Origin: PCPOR2b sp965220385
GTDB taxonomy: Bacteria > Poribacteria > WGA-4E > PCPOR2b
Assembly (NCBI GenBank): GCA_965220385.1
Contig: OZ244825.1
Coordinates: 5,456,001 to 5,520,000 of the forward strand
Reading direction: 5' to 3'
DNA: 64,000 nucleotides
The notes under the pieces are model-generated. The model did not search any database, had not been told where the DNA came from, and was given only the letters and a program-made list of their open reading frames with translations. Positions 45,986-55,074 of this stretch are shown here, piece after piece. Position numbers and translations under genes: made by a program. Position 1 is the stretch's first letter; the number at the start of each line of letters is the position of its first letter.

Positions 45986-46206
45986 GCAATTTTTTGGATT
46001 TGGTAATGATTTGCCATTAATTTGGCAGCGAATTGGATACAGGCATAAACGTCCTCTCTTTCGAGAGCAGGATACGCTTCAAGGACTTCATCTATGGAAT
46101 CGCCTGCGCCCAAAAACTCCATGATGGTTTGAACGGGGATACGTGTTTCAGCAATGACAGGTCGCCCATTGCAAATGTCAGGATGGATATCTATTCGCTT
46201 TGCCAT
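45982..46206 (-). CDS. DUF433 putative antitoxin
   Basis: 74 residues. IDIHPDICNGRPVIAETRIPVQTIME is the standard start of DUF433, a winged-HTH-like domain (VapB45-type), and LEAYPALEREDVYACIQFAA the rest. Upstream partner of the DUF5615 gene; a ribosome binding site (AAAGGAGAGC) precedes it. Likely binds the nuclease and autoregulates. Confidence 0.87.
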   Translation of the reverse strand: MAKRIDIHPDICNGRPVIAETRIPVQTIMEFLGAGDSIDEVLEAYPALEREDVYACIQFAAKLMANHYQIQKIA

Positions 46207-46281
46207 AGTAGCTCTCCTTTTTCACATTCTAATCCTCCATTATATCAGATTTCAGGATTGAAAAGGCAAAAAAGGGCTATT

Positions 46282-48228
46282 TTATTGGCTAAACTGCTGT
46301 GCGACAAAGACCAGATCCAGAATGTTGACGATACCATCACCATTGGGGTCTGGCGTGGCTGTACCGAGTCCGTTGGCGACCTGCACCAAATCCAAGACGT
46401 TGACCTCCCAATCGCCGTTGACATCAGCGGGATTTTTGGCTTTGAGATATATTTCGCCATCAAGGTCGGGGAGCAGGTGGGTTTGGGACGCAGCGTTATT
46501 CCCCCTATCGGAAACAGGAGTAGCAGACGCAGGGAGTGTGATAGTTTGGGCGTCACCACTACGGTTATAGACCGCCCAGCCGTTGGTGAACTCCCGAACG
46601 AACAAGCCCTCGATGTTTTGGTGGTATTGAACCTTAGGACCGACGGGGCGACCGAGGTCAGCATCCCAGAAGGGATACCATATATGTTGATGCCCGGGTC
46701 CCCACGGGTACGGACACTCCTCGCATACGCGAAGCCAGCCTGTTCCGTTAGTATACATCACATAGCCATCGGAATGGGTCAAACTCAGCGTGGTCCAGAC
46801 ACGCATCCAGCGACGGTTGTTTGGGCTGTCTGGGGATTCTTGTGGAATTCCGTCACCTTCCAGACAGTTAATCTGGGGTTTTCTTAGATTTTGTTCAGAC
46901 CAGAGGAGGGTGCTTTCAATCTCCTGTAATTCATTGTGAGTGAACGCTTGACCGGCCTCCATGAAGGAGCCGTTGACATACTTTGCATAGCGTGTGGCTC
47001 TAGTTCTATTAGTATTGAGAAGTATAAGAAAGTCGTCGCGGGTTTGCTCGCGGACGGATCGAAAAATGTTAAGAAATGCTTGGATTATATCTTCCTCGGT
47101 AACGCCGTAGATATGGCTTACCCAAGCACCATGCTCAACAAATTGGTCTATCATAACACCATCGTAAAGTCCACACCGCTCGACGGCAACAATACGCTTT
47201 ACAAGCAGGTCTTGGACTTCGGGTTTTAAGAAATTGATGCGGGGGCTGCCAGCGGGACTTCTGATAATTTCGCCGTTATCATCTGTCAGCCAGAAGTCAG
47301 AATTGGGTGGATAAGCTTCATCTGCATAATGACTGTGGAAACCAACACCAAATAAAAATATCATATTGGGATTTAGGTCAAGACGTTGTCGGTGGGTTTC
47401 ACGCGAACGGGATAGATTGCCAGCTAGTGAGGTAGCGAGTCCCTCAAAGGGTTCTGTTGGGGTTTGATCCCAATGAATTGAAGGTAACCACACACCAAAA
47501 TCGAGATCATGAAGGGCAGAGCGTTGGTTGGGTGTCAAATGGTCTAATCCAAGAGTTGCAGTGCTGCCACCCCAAGCAAAGATTGAGGGAAAGTTGCGAT
47601 TTTCGATACGCTCTCTGACCGGTGGTACTATAGGGGGTATATCGCAGATTTCATCATACTCAAATTCAATGAGTTTTAGTCCTTGGAGTGGTGTGATGTC
47701 AGTGACAAGATTTACACGGATATAAAGCCTTTGGAGGTGTACAAGATTGGCAAGGGGTGAAATGTCTTGGACTCGATTAAGAGTAAGGTTCAATCTTTGT
47801 AAATTTATCAGTCCTGCCAGCGGTTCAACGGATTCAACCGCGTTATAGGCAAGGTCTAAGTCCTTGAGTTTGGTTAATTTGGCAAGTGGGGTAACATTTT
47901 GAATTTGATTTCCCCATAGATGTAGAATCTCTAAATTTATGGCGTATTGCAATCCAGTGAGGTCGGTAATATCTCGTTGCCATGCCCAGAGCTCCGGAAG
48001 CTGTTCCATCTGTTGTTGAGTGATGGGTATTTCTGGTGGCAGTTCCAATGCCTCCATGATAGCCCCCCTGAGGTTTGGGTCGGGGATTTCTACCACTTGG
48101 GCATGGGCTTGGGGAATGAAAAGGATTGCCGCGACCAAGAAAACGAGAAGACAAGAAAACGGGAAAATCCCGCAAGGCGAGGCTGCTCGATGAATCGGTA
48201 CGGGGAAACAAGCAAGCGAGAATTTCAT
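46282..48228 (-). CDS. Secreted LRR - TIM-barrel glycosidase-like - dockerin protein (paralog 1)
   Basis: 648 residues. Signal peptide with a long N-region (hydrophobic core about 22-40, cleavage near AHA). SDS22/internalin-like leucine-rich repeats follow (LEILHLWGNQIQNVTPLAKL and similar, about 70-205). The middle domain contains CGLYDGVMIDQF and DGYVMYTNG, a pattern like TIM-barrel glycosidases with an acidic residue after the DG strand. A beta-sandwich (REFTNGWAVYNRSGDAQTIT) and a paired dockerin-like EF-hand repeat end the protein (about 602-648). First of three tandem paralogues. The catalytic assignment is inference. Confidence 0.8.
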   Translation of the reverse strand: MKFSLACFPVPIHRAASPCGIFPFSCLLVFLVAAILFIPQAHAQVVEIPDPNLRGAIMEALELPPEIPITQQQMEQLPELWAWQRDITDLTGLQYAINLEILHLWGNQIQNVTPLAKLTKLKDLDLAYNAVESVEPLAGLINLQRLNLTLNRVQDISPLANLVHLQRLYIRVNLVTDITPLQGLKLIEFEYDEICDIPPIVPPVRERIENRNFPSIFAWGGSTATLGLDHLTPNQRSALHDLDFGVWLPSIHWDQTPTEPFEGLATSLAGNLSRSRETHRQRLDLNPNMIFLFGVGFHSHYADEAYPPNSDFWLTDDNGEIIRSPAGSPRINFLKPEVQDLLVKRIVAVERCGLYDGVMIDQFVEHGAWVSHIYGVTEEDIIQAFLNIFRSVREQTRDDFLILLNTNRTRATRYAKYVNGSFMEAGQAFTHNELQEIESTLLWSEQNLRKPQINCLEGDGIPQESPDSPNNRRWMRVWTTLSLTHSDGYVMYTNGTGWLRVCEECPYPWGPGHQHIWYPFWDADLGRPVGPKVQYHQNIEGLFVREFTNGWAVYNRSGDAQTITLPASATPVSDRGNNAASQTHLLPDLDGEIYLKAKNPADVNGDWEVNVLDLVQVANGLGTATPDPNGDGIVNILDLVFVAQQFSQ

Positions 48229-48296
48229 GGTAACTCCTTGGTCTGGTTCATTAGTTCATTGGTTCATTAGTATTGGATGGTAGAAGTAAGGTTGTA

Positions 48297-50753
48297 TTAC
48301 TGGCTAAACTGCTGAGCGACAAAGACCAAATCCAGAATGTTGACCATCCCATCCCCATTGGGGTCTGGTGTGGCTTCACCGAGTCCGTTGGCAACCTGCA
48401 CCAAATCCAAGACGTCGACTACCCAATCGCCGTTGACATCTGCGGGATTCTTGGCTTTGAGGTACATCTCACCGTCAAGGTCAGGTAGCAGGTGGGTCAA
48501 CGACGCAGCGTTATTTCCCCTATCAGAGACAGGGGTAGCAGACGCAGGGAGTGTGATTGTTTGAGCGTCACCGCTTCGATTATACACTGCCCAGCCGTTA
48601 GTGAATTCTCGAATAAACAGCCCATCAATGTTCTGATAGAGTTGTGCTTTGGGTCCAACGGGACGACCGAGGTCGGCATCCCAGAACGGGTACCAGATAT
48701 GTCTGAGCTGTCCCCAAGGGTAGGGGCATTCTTCACAGACTTTTATTGAGCTCCATCCGTCAGTATACAAGACATACCCGTCAGAATGGGTGAGACTGAG
48801 TGTGGTCCAGACACGCATCCAGCGACGGTTGTTGGGGCTGTCTGGTGGTTCCTCCGGGGTGCCCTCACCTTGGAGACAGTTCATCTGTGGGGAACGGAGG
48901 TGTTGCTCATTCCACGAAAGGGCGCTTTCAATTTTCTGAAATTCACTGTGAGTGAACGCTTGACCGGCCTCCATGAAGGAGCCATTGACATACTCGGTGT
49001 AGCGTGTAGCTTTGGTTCTATTGGCATTGATAAGTATAAGAAAATCCTTACGCACTTGTGAACGGACAGCGCGAAAAATGTTAAGGACAGATTGGATAGT
49101 CTCTTCTTCGGTGCCGAATTCGTGGTGCTGCCGTCCAAAGGCTCCATGATCGGCAAATTGGTCTAGCATAACGCCATCGTAAAGCCCACAACGCTCGACG
49201 GCAACGATACGCTTTGCAATCAGGTCTTGGACTTCGGATTTGAAGAAATTAAGTTGGGGACTGCCAGTGGGACTTCTGACAATTTCGCCGTTCTCATTCT
49301 TCAGCCAAAAGTCAGAACCGGGGGGAAGAGCTTCATCTGTAAAATAAGAACGCCAGTCAACACCCAACAAAAAGATCCTATTGGGATTTAAGTCAAGCTG
49401 TCGTCGGTGAGTTTCACGCGCACGGGATAGATTGGCTGCCAGTGAGGTGCTGAGTCCTTCGTAGGGTTCTGCTGGGGTTTGGTCCCAATGAATCGAAGGG
49501 AACCACACACCGGCCTCAAGGTCATGGAGGGCAGCGCGTTGGTCAGGTGTCAAGTGGTCTACTCCATAAATTGCATGTTCGGCACCGGAAGCACCAATCG
49601 AAGGGAAGCCCCGGTTCTCTATCCGTTCTCCCACTGGAGGTAAAATAGGCGGTATATCACAGATTTCATCATACTCAAACTCAATGAGATTTAGCCCTTG
49701 GAGTGGTGTGATGTTAGTGACAAGATTTACACGAATATAAAGCCTTTGGAGATGGGCAAGATTGGCGAGGGGTGTAATATCTTGGACGCGGTTAAAAGTA
49801 AGGTTTAATCTTTGTAAATTTATCAATCTTGCCAGCGGTTCAACGGATTCAACTGCGTTATAAGCGAGGTCTAAGTCCTTGAGTTTGGTTAATTTGGCGA
49901 GTGGGGTAATATCTTTAATCTGATTGCCCCATAGACTTAGGTACTCTAAGTTTGTGGCGTATTGGAGTCCAGTGAGGTCGGTAATATCCCGTTGCGAGGC
50001 TTGCAGTTCCGTGAGCCGTAACATCTCCAGTTGGGTGAGGGGTACTCCATCAGGGAGAACCAACGTCTCTCGAATTTCTCGCTCTAGGTTTGAATCGGGT
50101 GTTGTTACGACAAGGTTCAGTTGGTCTAACCGACTGAAATCAATGTCTAAATCCAGTTCAACGCCTTCAAGTTCAAGCAGGGGGGTAAAGTCTTGGATAG
50201 GGTTTTCAGCGAGCCACAATCGCTTGAGATTTTTTAATCCAACGAGCGGACTTATATCCGCAATCATATTTCTAACTAGCCCCAGCGATTCCAATGCAGT
50301 GAGATTCGCGAGCGGCGTAATATCTTTCACGCCGGTATTATACAGGTCTAATACCCGCAAGTTAATCAAACCTGCTAACGGTTCAATAGTTTGTAAGGCG
50401 TTATCGCCAAGGTATAAGTGGGTTAGGTTTGTTAAATTAGCGAGTGAGGTTATGTCTGTGATTTGATTGTTCACTAAATTCAAAACCTCTAAGTTGGTAG
50501 CGTATTCCAGACCGGTAAGGTCAGCTATACTGCTGTCCAAAATTGCAAAATCTGTGAGTTGCAGCATCTCCTGCTGGGTGATGGCCGTGTTGTCGGGACT
50601 ATTCAGGGTTTCCCTGATAGCACTTTCAAGGTTGGTGTCGGGGATTTCTACTAGTTGGGCATGGGCTTGGGTAATAAAAAGAGTTGCCGCTACCAAGAAG
50701 ACGAGAAGACGAGAAAGCGGGAAGAGGGAAAAACGAAAGGACGCGACTTTCAT
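48297..50753 (-). CDS. Secreted LRR - TIM-barrel glycosidase-like - dockerin protein (paralog 2, double LRR)
   Basis: 818 residues, same design as its downstream neighbour but with two LRR blocks. The first block (about 40-210) is followed by a repeated start-of-domain motif (TTPDSNLEREIRETL) and a second block (about 220-375), an internal duplication. The TIM-barrel part keeps CGLYDGVMLDQF, and the C-terminus DVNGDWVVDVLDLVQVANGL plus DPNGDGMVNILDLVFVAQ forms the dockerin (about 772-818). The region shared with paralog 1 is very similar at DNA level. Spacers before each paralogue are also alike. Confidence 0.82.
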   Translation of the reverse strand: MKVASFRFSLFPLSRLLVFLVAATLFITQAHAQLVEIPDTNLESAIRETLNSPDNTAITQQEMLQLTDFAILDSSIADLTGLEYATNLEVLNLVNNQITDITSLANLTNLTHLYLGDNALQTIEPLAGLINLRVLDLYNTGVKDITPLANLTALESLGLVRNMIADISPLVGLKNLKRLWLAENPIQDFTPLLELEGVELDLDIDFSRLDQLNLVVTTPDSNLEREIRETLVLPDGVPLTQLEMLRLTELQASQRDITDLTGLQYATNLEYLSLWGNQIKDITPLAKLTKLKDLDLAYNAVESVEPLARLINLQRLNLTFNRVQDITPLANLAHLQRLYIRVNLVTNITPLQGLNLIEFEYDEICDIPPILPPVGERIENRGFPSIGASGAEHAIYGVDHLTPDQRAALHDLEAGVWFPSIHWDQTPAEPYEGLSTSLAANLSRARETHRRQLDLNPNRIFLLGVDWRSYFTDEALPPGSDFWLKNENGEIVRSPTGSPQLNFFKSEVQDLIAKRIVAVERCGLYDGVMLDQFADHGAFGRQHHEFGTEEETIQSVLNIFRAVRSQVRKDFLILINANRTKATRYTEYVNGSFMEAGQAFTHSEFQKIESALSWNEQHLRSPQMNCLQGEGTPEEPPDSPNNRRWMRVWTTLSLTHSDGYVLYTDGWSSIKVCEECPYPWGQLRHIWYPFWDADLGRPVGPKAQLYQNIDGLFIREFTNGWAVYNRSGDAQTITLPASATPVSDRGNNAASLTHLLPDLDGEMYLKAKNPADVNGDWVVDVLDLVQVANGLGEATPDPNGDGMVNILDLVFVAQQFSQ

Positions 50754-52478
50754 GGTAACTCCTTTGGTTGGTTTTTGAGTGCATTGATGGATTGGTTCAT
50801 TGTATTAGATGGTAGGAAGTAAGGTTGTATTACTGTTTGAACTGCTGGGCAACAAGGGTAAGATCTAAGATGTTAGTTGTGCCATCGCCATTGACGTCGG
50901 CAGCTGAAGTGCCGACGCTGTTGGCGACCTGAATCAGATCAAGGATATTGACGAGACCATCTTTATTAAGATCATAAAGGAGGTAGGCTTTGAGGTACAT
51001 CTCACCGTCAAGGTCGGGCAGCAGATGGGTTTGGGACGCAGCGTTGTTTCCTCTATCGGAGACGGGGGTAGCGGATGCGGGCAGCGTGATAGTTTGGGCT
51101 TTTTCACTGCGATTGTAGACTGCCCAACCGTTTGTGAATTCACGGATAAACAAGCCCTCGATGTTTTGGTGGCGTTGGGCTTTGGTGCCAACGGGACGAC
51201 CGAGGTCCGCATCCCAAAAGGAGTACCAAGCGTGTTCGTGCCCGGGTGCCAATTTATAATTATGATTTGGTAAATACATACCTGCTTTGCCGGTATTATA
51301 CATCACATAACCATCGGAAAGGGTTAAGCTCATGGTGGTAAAGAGACGCATCCTGCGTTGATTGTTTGGACTGTGTGGAGATTCCGTTGGAATCCCCATA
51401 CCCTCTAAGCAGTTAATTTGCGGTGCTCTTAGGTTTTTCTCTGACCACAGGAGAGTGCTTTCAATTTCAGCGAGCCCTCTGTGTGTATATCCATAAAGTT
51501 CATGTGTATATCCATGATGATAATCAGTGCGGTTCTCCATAAAGGTGCCGTTCACAGATTCTGACAAGCGGGTTAACTTGGATCGGTTGGCATTCACCAC
51601 AATCAGAAAATCATCACGAATAAATTTACGAGCGGTGTGGAAGATATTAATATGCGCCTGAATCATTTCTTCATCGGTATACGGAGAAAGCCTTCTGTGT
51701 GAAAACCCTGTGCCGTTGTGATTAAATTCATCCAGAAAAATCCCATCATAAAGCCCGCATTGTGCGATGGCGATAATACGTTTGATAAATATATCTTGGA
51801 TTTCAGGATTAACAAAATCGATAAGAGGAGTACCGTCTGGTTTTCTGATGACTTCACCATTTTCGTCTCTTAACCAAACATTAGATTCAGGCGCAAGTGC
51901 ATCTTCTCTAACACGCCCTGATAGAAGTCCAATGCCACGTAAAAATATCATGTTGGGGTTTTTGTTTAATTGTTGTTGTCGAACTTCGAAGGCGCGTGGA
52001 ATTACACCAGCGAGCGAAGTGGTAAGAGCTTCGGTCGGTGCTGAAGCAACGGTATTCCATTGTATAGCATGATCAAACTTAACATCCCAGCGAAGGTCAT
52101 GGAGTGCCTTGCGTTGTTCCAATGTGAGATGGTCAAGTCCCACAACATCGTCCCAAGCTTGAAAGATAGACGGGAAGGTTCGGCTTTTTATTCTTTCCAT
52201 AGCTGAGGGAAGGAGGGGCGCAAGGTCGCACACTTCATCGTACTCCAATTCAATCAGGTCCAGTCCCTGCAGGGGCGTGAAGTCCTCAATTAGGTTTTGA
52301 TAAAGCGAGAGCCTTTTTAGGTGGACAAGATTTGCTAGTGGCGAAATATCAGTAATATTGTTGCTGTCTAAATACAGATCCTTCAGGTTGATTAAATTGG
52401 CGAGTGGAGATATATCCGATATGCCTGTTTTTTCAAGTCGAAGTGTTCTAAGATTAGTAAGGTTTGCTAGTGATTTTA

Positions 52479-52487
52479 TATCTGTTA
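52479..52487. repeat. 9-bp target site duplication, left copy
   Basis: TATCTGTTA flanks the IS; the identical right copy is at 53525-53533. Confidence 0.92.
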
Positions 52488-53524
52488 GGAGTTACGCAGT
52501 TGAGGTGTAAATTGGTTTATTGAGATAATCCCGGACAGCATCTCTGATAATGGAGAGTTTAGCTTCAAACCAACTGATGCCTGTCAAAAACCGGTGTCGC
52601 TCCAAACGTAGAAATGCTCTCAATGCGAGACCGATATGGTTCCGTTGTGCCACCGCCTTGCGCGCAAAACACCTTTCAACGCCAACAAATTGCTTGATAC
52701 CGCGATGATATTCTTCAATAGCCCAACCCAACTCAGCATATTTGAGTCGAAATAGTTCGTTCATTGAGAGATCACTTGTTGCCCAATATTCAATGTTGCC
52801 GTTTTTGGAAACGATCCTGAACACTTTAATCAATCCGTATCCCTTCAGATGAACGATAGTCCCTTTGTTGCTAATTGGTAACTGGCTGACCGGTTGATTG
52901 CCTTGTCTATTGAGGTTGACCTGTCGATTCGACTTCAATTGGGTCAACCAGTGCCATTGATACTTTTGAATCGTCTTTAGATTCTTCAAACTGCTGTACC
53001 AACTGTCAAACACGACGCACTCTGGAGCAAACCCTCTGGCATCAGCGGTGGCAATCAGTGCTTGGAAGTGGTCATTTTTGGTCAAACCATCATGGGCTTT
53101 ATTATACAAGCGATAGTCGCAAGGAATGTGACTGTCACCATCGGTCCACATCAGTGTAATGAGGTTAATGCCTGATACCACTTGTTGGTGTTTGCCTGAC
53201 CAGTGACGGGTGACAAGATCCATCTTCTGTGCATACGGTTTATCAAGCGTTGAGTCGTCTATGACTAAAACGCCTTGGGTTTTGTTGACACAAGGTGCTG
53301 CCTCACGCCACAACGATTCTGAATCAGCAGGCAGTCTATACAACAACCGATTCAATGAGTCATGGGCAGGTGGATTATCGTCTGAAGGCTGCACGCGGGC
53401 TGCCTCTGTGCAACTGTAGGTACTCGGGGTGGCTATCACAAAGTTGATGTAGTCATATTCGGTACATTTGGCTGGATTCATAAACACTATTATAACCTAT
53501 TTGGATGCTCAACTGCGTAACTCC
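52488..53524 (-). mobile_element. IS4-like insertion sequence, 1037 bp
   Basis: Perfect 17-bp terminal inverted repeats (GGAGTTACGCAGTTGAG at both ends), one transposase gene filling the element, and flanking 9-bp direct repeats. Size and duplication length fit the IS4 superfamily; exact family not named. The transposase stop codon lies inside the left terminal repeat. Confidence 0.92.
52492..53487 (-). CDS. DDE transposase (IS4 superfamily)
   Basis: 331 residues from a GTG at 53487, or 329 from the ATG at 53481. Acidic triad candidates: VLVIDDSTLDKP (D77/D78), VVFDSWYSS (D161) and WAIEEYHRGIKQ (E258/E259), the last being the YREK-like motif of IS4-type transposases. Frame is intact, so the element may still be active. 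Located in the third LRR-dockerin gene. Confidence 0.93.
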   Translation of the reverse strand: MFMNPAKCTEYDYINFVIATPSTYSCTEAARVQPSDDNPPAHDSLNRLLYRLPADSESLWREAAPCVNKTQGVLVIDDSTLDKPYAQKMDLVTRHWSGKHQQVVSGINLITLMWTDGDSHIPCDYRLYNKAHDGLTKNDHFQALIATADARGFAPECVVFDSWYSSLKNLKTIQKYQWHWLTQLKSNRQVNLNRQGNQPVSQLPISNKGTIVHLKGYGLIKVFRIVSKNGNIEYWATSDLSMNELFRLKYAELGWAIEEYHRGIKQFVGVERCFARKAVAQRNHIGLALRAFLRLERHRFLTGISWFEAKLSIIRDAVRDYLNKPIYTSTA

Positions 53525-53533
53525 TATCTGTTA
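53525..53533. repeat. 9-bp target site duplication, right copy
   Basis: TATCTGTTA, identical to 52479-52487. Confidence 0.92.
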
Positions 53534-53926
53534 GAGGATTTCTCGTTAGGGTTAATAGTTTGAGGTGGATTAATCGTTCTACCGGCGTCAGATCCCGAAT
53601 CTGGTTACCTCTTAGTGCGAGATGTTCAAGATAGATTGCGTGTTCTATTCCTGTAAGATCTGAGATATTGCTGTTCCATGCTGAGAGTTCTGTCAGCTTC
53701 TCCATATCCTGTTTTGTGATTGATGTGTCTGTGGGGAGTTGAAGTTCCTCCCTGATGGCACTTTCAAGGTTTGGGTCGGGGATATCGACGACCTGGGCGT
53801 GGACTTGGGTAATGAAAAGGGTTGCCGTGACCAAGAAAACGAAAAGATGAGAAAACGGGGATTTCATATAGTTCTTATCCTGTTAATCTTTCAATCCAGA
53901 ATATCCTGATTCAGACATATCAGTCC

Positions 53927-53962
53927 GTAGGTTGGGTTGAACGGGCACCGTGAAACCCAACA
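53927..53962. repeat. Interspersed palindromic repeat, GTTGGGTT/AACCCAAC
   Basis: An 8-bp stem around a loop containing GAACGGGCACCGTGA. The same element, diverged, is at 34966-35000. It lies between the LRR-dockerin cluster and the next gene. Confidence 0.65.
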
Positions 53963-53976
53963 CTTATTCTAAGGAA

Positions 53977-55068
53977 TTACTCAACATTTGGCGGACCCGT
54001 ATAGCCAATACTCTCCCAACCAGCCACATCACCCCCCAGTAACCGGTAGGGGTGTGGGACTATCCGCAGCGAGCGGTCATCCAACGGTAAAGAAACGCGC
54101 CGATGTCCATGCTCGGCGGATCGTTTTAGAGCAATTGCAATCTCCAACGCTTGGTGGTATCCACGCCCACTGTCTGCAACATCCTGACCTGTATCAAACG
54201 CCCCCATGAGCCACTCAATCCGTCGTGTAAAGAAGTCTTCAGGCGAGGGAGTGTTGAGAAAAGACGGGTAAACCGGGGCTGAAGCTGCGCCACATCCTTG
54301 AATAAACACAGGTTTGGGACCAGTCAGCCATACCTGTCCATCTTCGCCTGTGACTGCGATTGGGCAGGAAACGCTTCGGTCGGTCGGTGGCATGGGAATA
54401 TCACAAACAATGTCACCTGACAATCCCAGACGACCATAGGCGGGGCAGTCAATGTCGGCTGACGAAACATCCACGGGCGGCATCCAACCGGATTCTGGCG
54501 GCAACGTCCAACCCTCGACCCATTCCACCTCCATACCGGTCAGCAGTTGCAGCAGCGTTAATTGAACGCAGCCGCCGCCTGATACCTCGCGTGGTAGTCC
54601 ACTCGGAATAGCAGCAGCAGTAAGCTTGCCGATGTTCCCTGTCTTGATCCAATCAGCTGTTTCCAATAGATACGGAGCTCCTGAGTAGACACTACCGCAG
54701 CTAAAGACAGTGCCCCGTTCTCGACAAATACGTATCATCGCATCCGCCTGAGACAATTCCACTGCTATCGGCTTTTCGCAGGAGACCACCTTGACGCCAG
54801 CCTCAGCGCAGGCGATTACCGCATCGGGATTGTGCGAAGTCGGAAGAATCACTGAAACGATGTCAGGAATTTCTCTATCTAACAGATCCGCCAGCGTATC
54901 AAAAACAGTTTCAACTCCGTACTGATCTGCAAAAGCCTGCCGACGGTCTTTTGCGCGGTCAGCCAGTGCGACGATTTCGCAGGCAGGATGGTTAGCGTAT
55001 GCGCGTAAATATTTTCTTCCCCAAGTTCCTGCTCCTCCGACAACCGCAACTCTATACTTTTTGATCAT
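53977..55068 (-). CDS. Gfo/Idh/MocA family oxidoreductase
   Basis: 363 residues. Nucleotide loop VVGGAGTWGRKY near 9-20, EKP at 98-100. The catalytic half lacks a clear GxHxxD; it reads PREVSGGGCVQLTLLQLL instead. Starts 6 bp after the upstream gene of unknown function (55075), so the two are an operon and probably act on the same compound. Confidence 0.88.
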   Translation of the reverse strand: MIKKYRVAVVGGAGTWGRKYLRAYANHPACEIVALADRAKDRRQAFADQYGVETVFDTLADLLDREIPDIVSVILPTSHNPDAVIACAEAGVKVVSCEKPIAVELSQADAMIRICRERGTVFSCGSVYSGAPYLLETADWIKTGNIGKLTAAAIPSGLPREVSGGGCVQLTLLQLLTGMEVEWVEGWTLPPESGWMPPVDVSSADIDCPAYGRLGLSGDIVCDIPMPPTDRSVSCPIAVTGEDGQVWLTGPKPVFIQGCGAASAPVYPSFLNTPSPEDFFTRRIEWLMGAFDTGQDVADSGRGYHQALEIAIALKRSAEHGHRRVSLPLDDRSLRIVPHPYRLLGGDVAGWESIGYTGPPNVE

Positions 55069-55074
55069 CCAAGA

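Larger units (their letters stand above)
50830..53867 (-). pseudogene. LRR - TIM-barrel - dockerin gene (paralog 3), split by an IS element
   Basis: The 5' part (53867 to 53534) encodes a signal peptide, PDPNLESAIREELQLP and LRR units; the 3' part (52487 to 50830) continues with LRRs, CGLYDGIFLDEFNHNG, the beta-sandwich and the dockerin. Between them sits the 1037-bp IS at 52488-53524. Removing the IS and one 9-bp duplication joins the halves in frame (NPLTD then IKSLANLTNL) without any stop, giving 663 residues. Translation of 52249-52478 in the same frame is clean LRR sequence. So the gene was intact when the element landed and is otherwise undamaged. Confidence 0.9.

Noticed and set aside
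46033..46887. A 284-codon frame antisense to DUF433 and LRR paralog 1
   Set aside because: It runs across two genes on the other strand that have clear families; its translation contains no recognisable domain.
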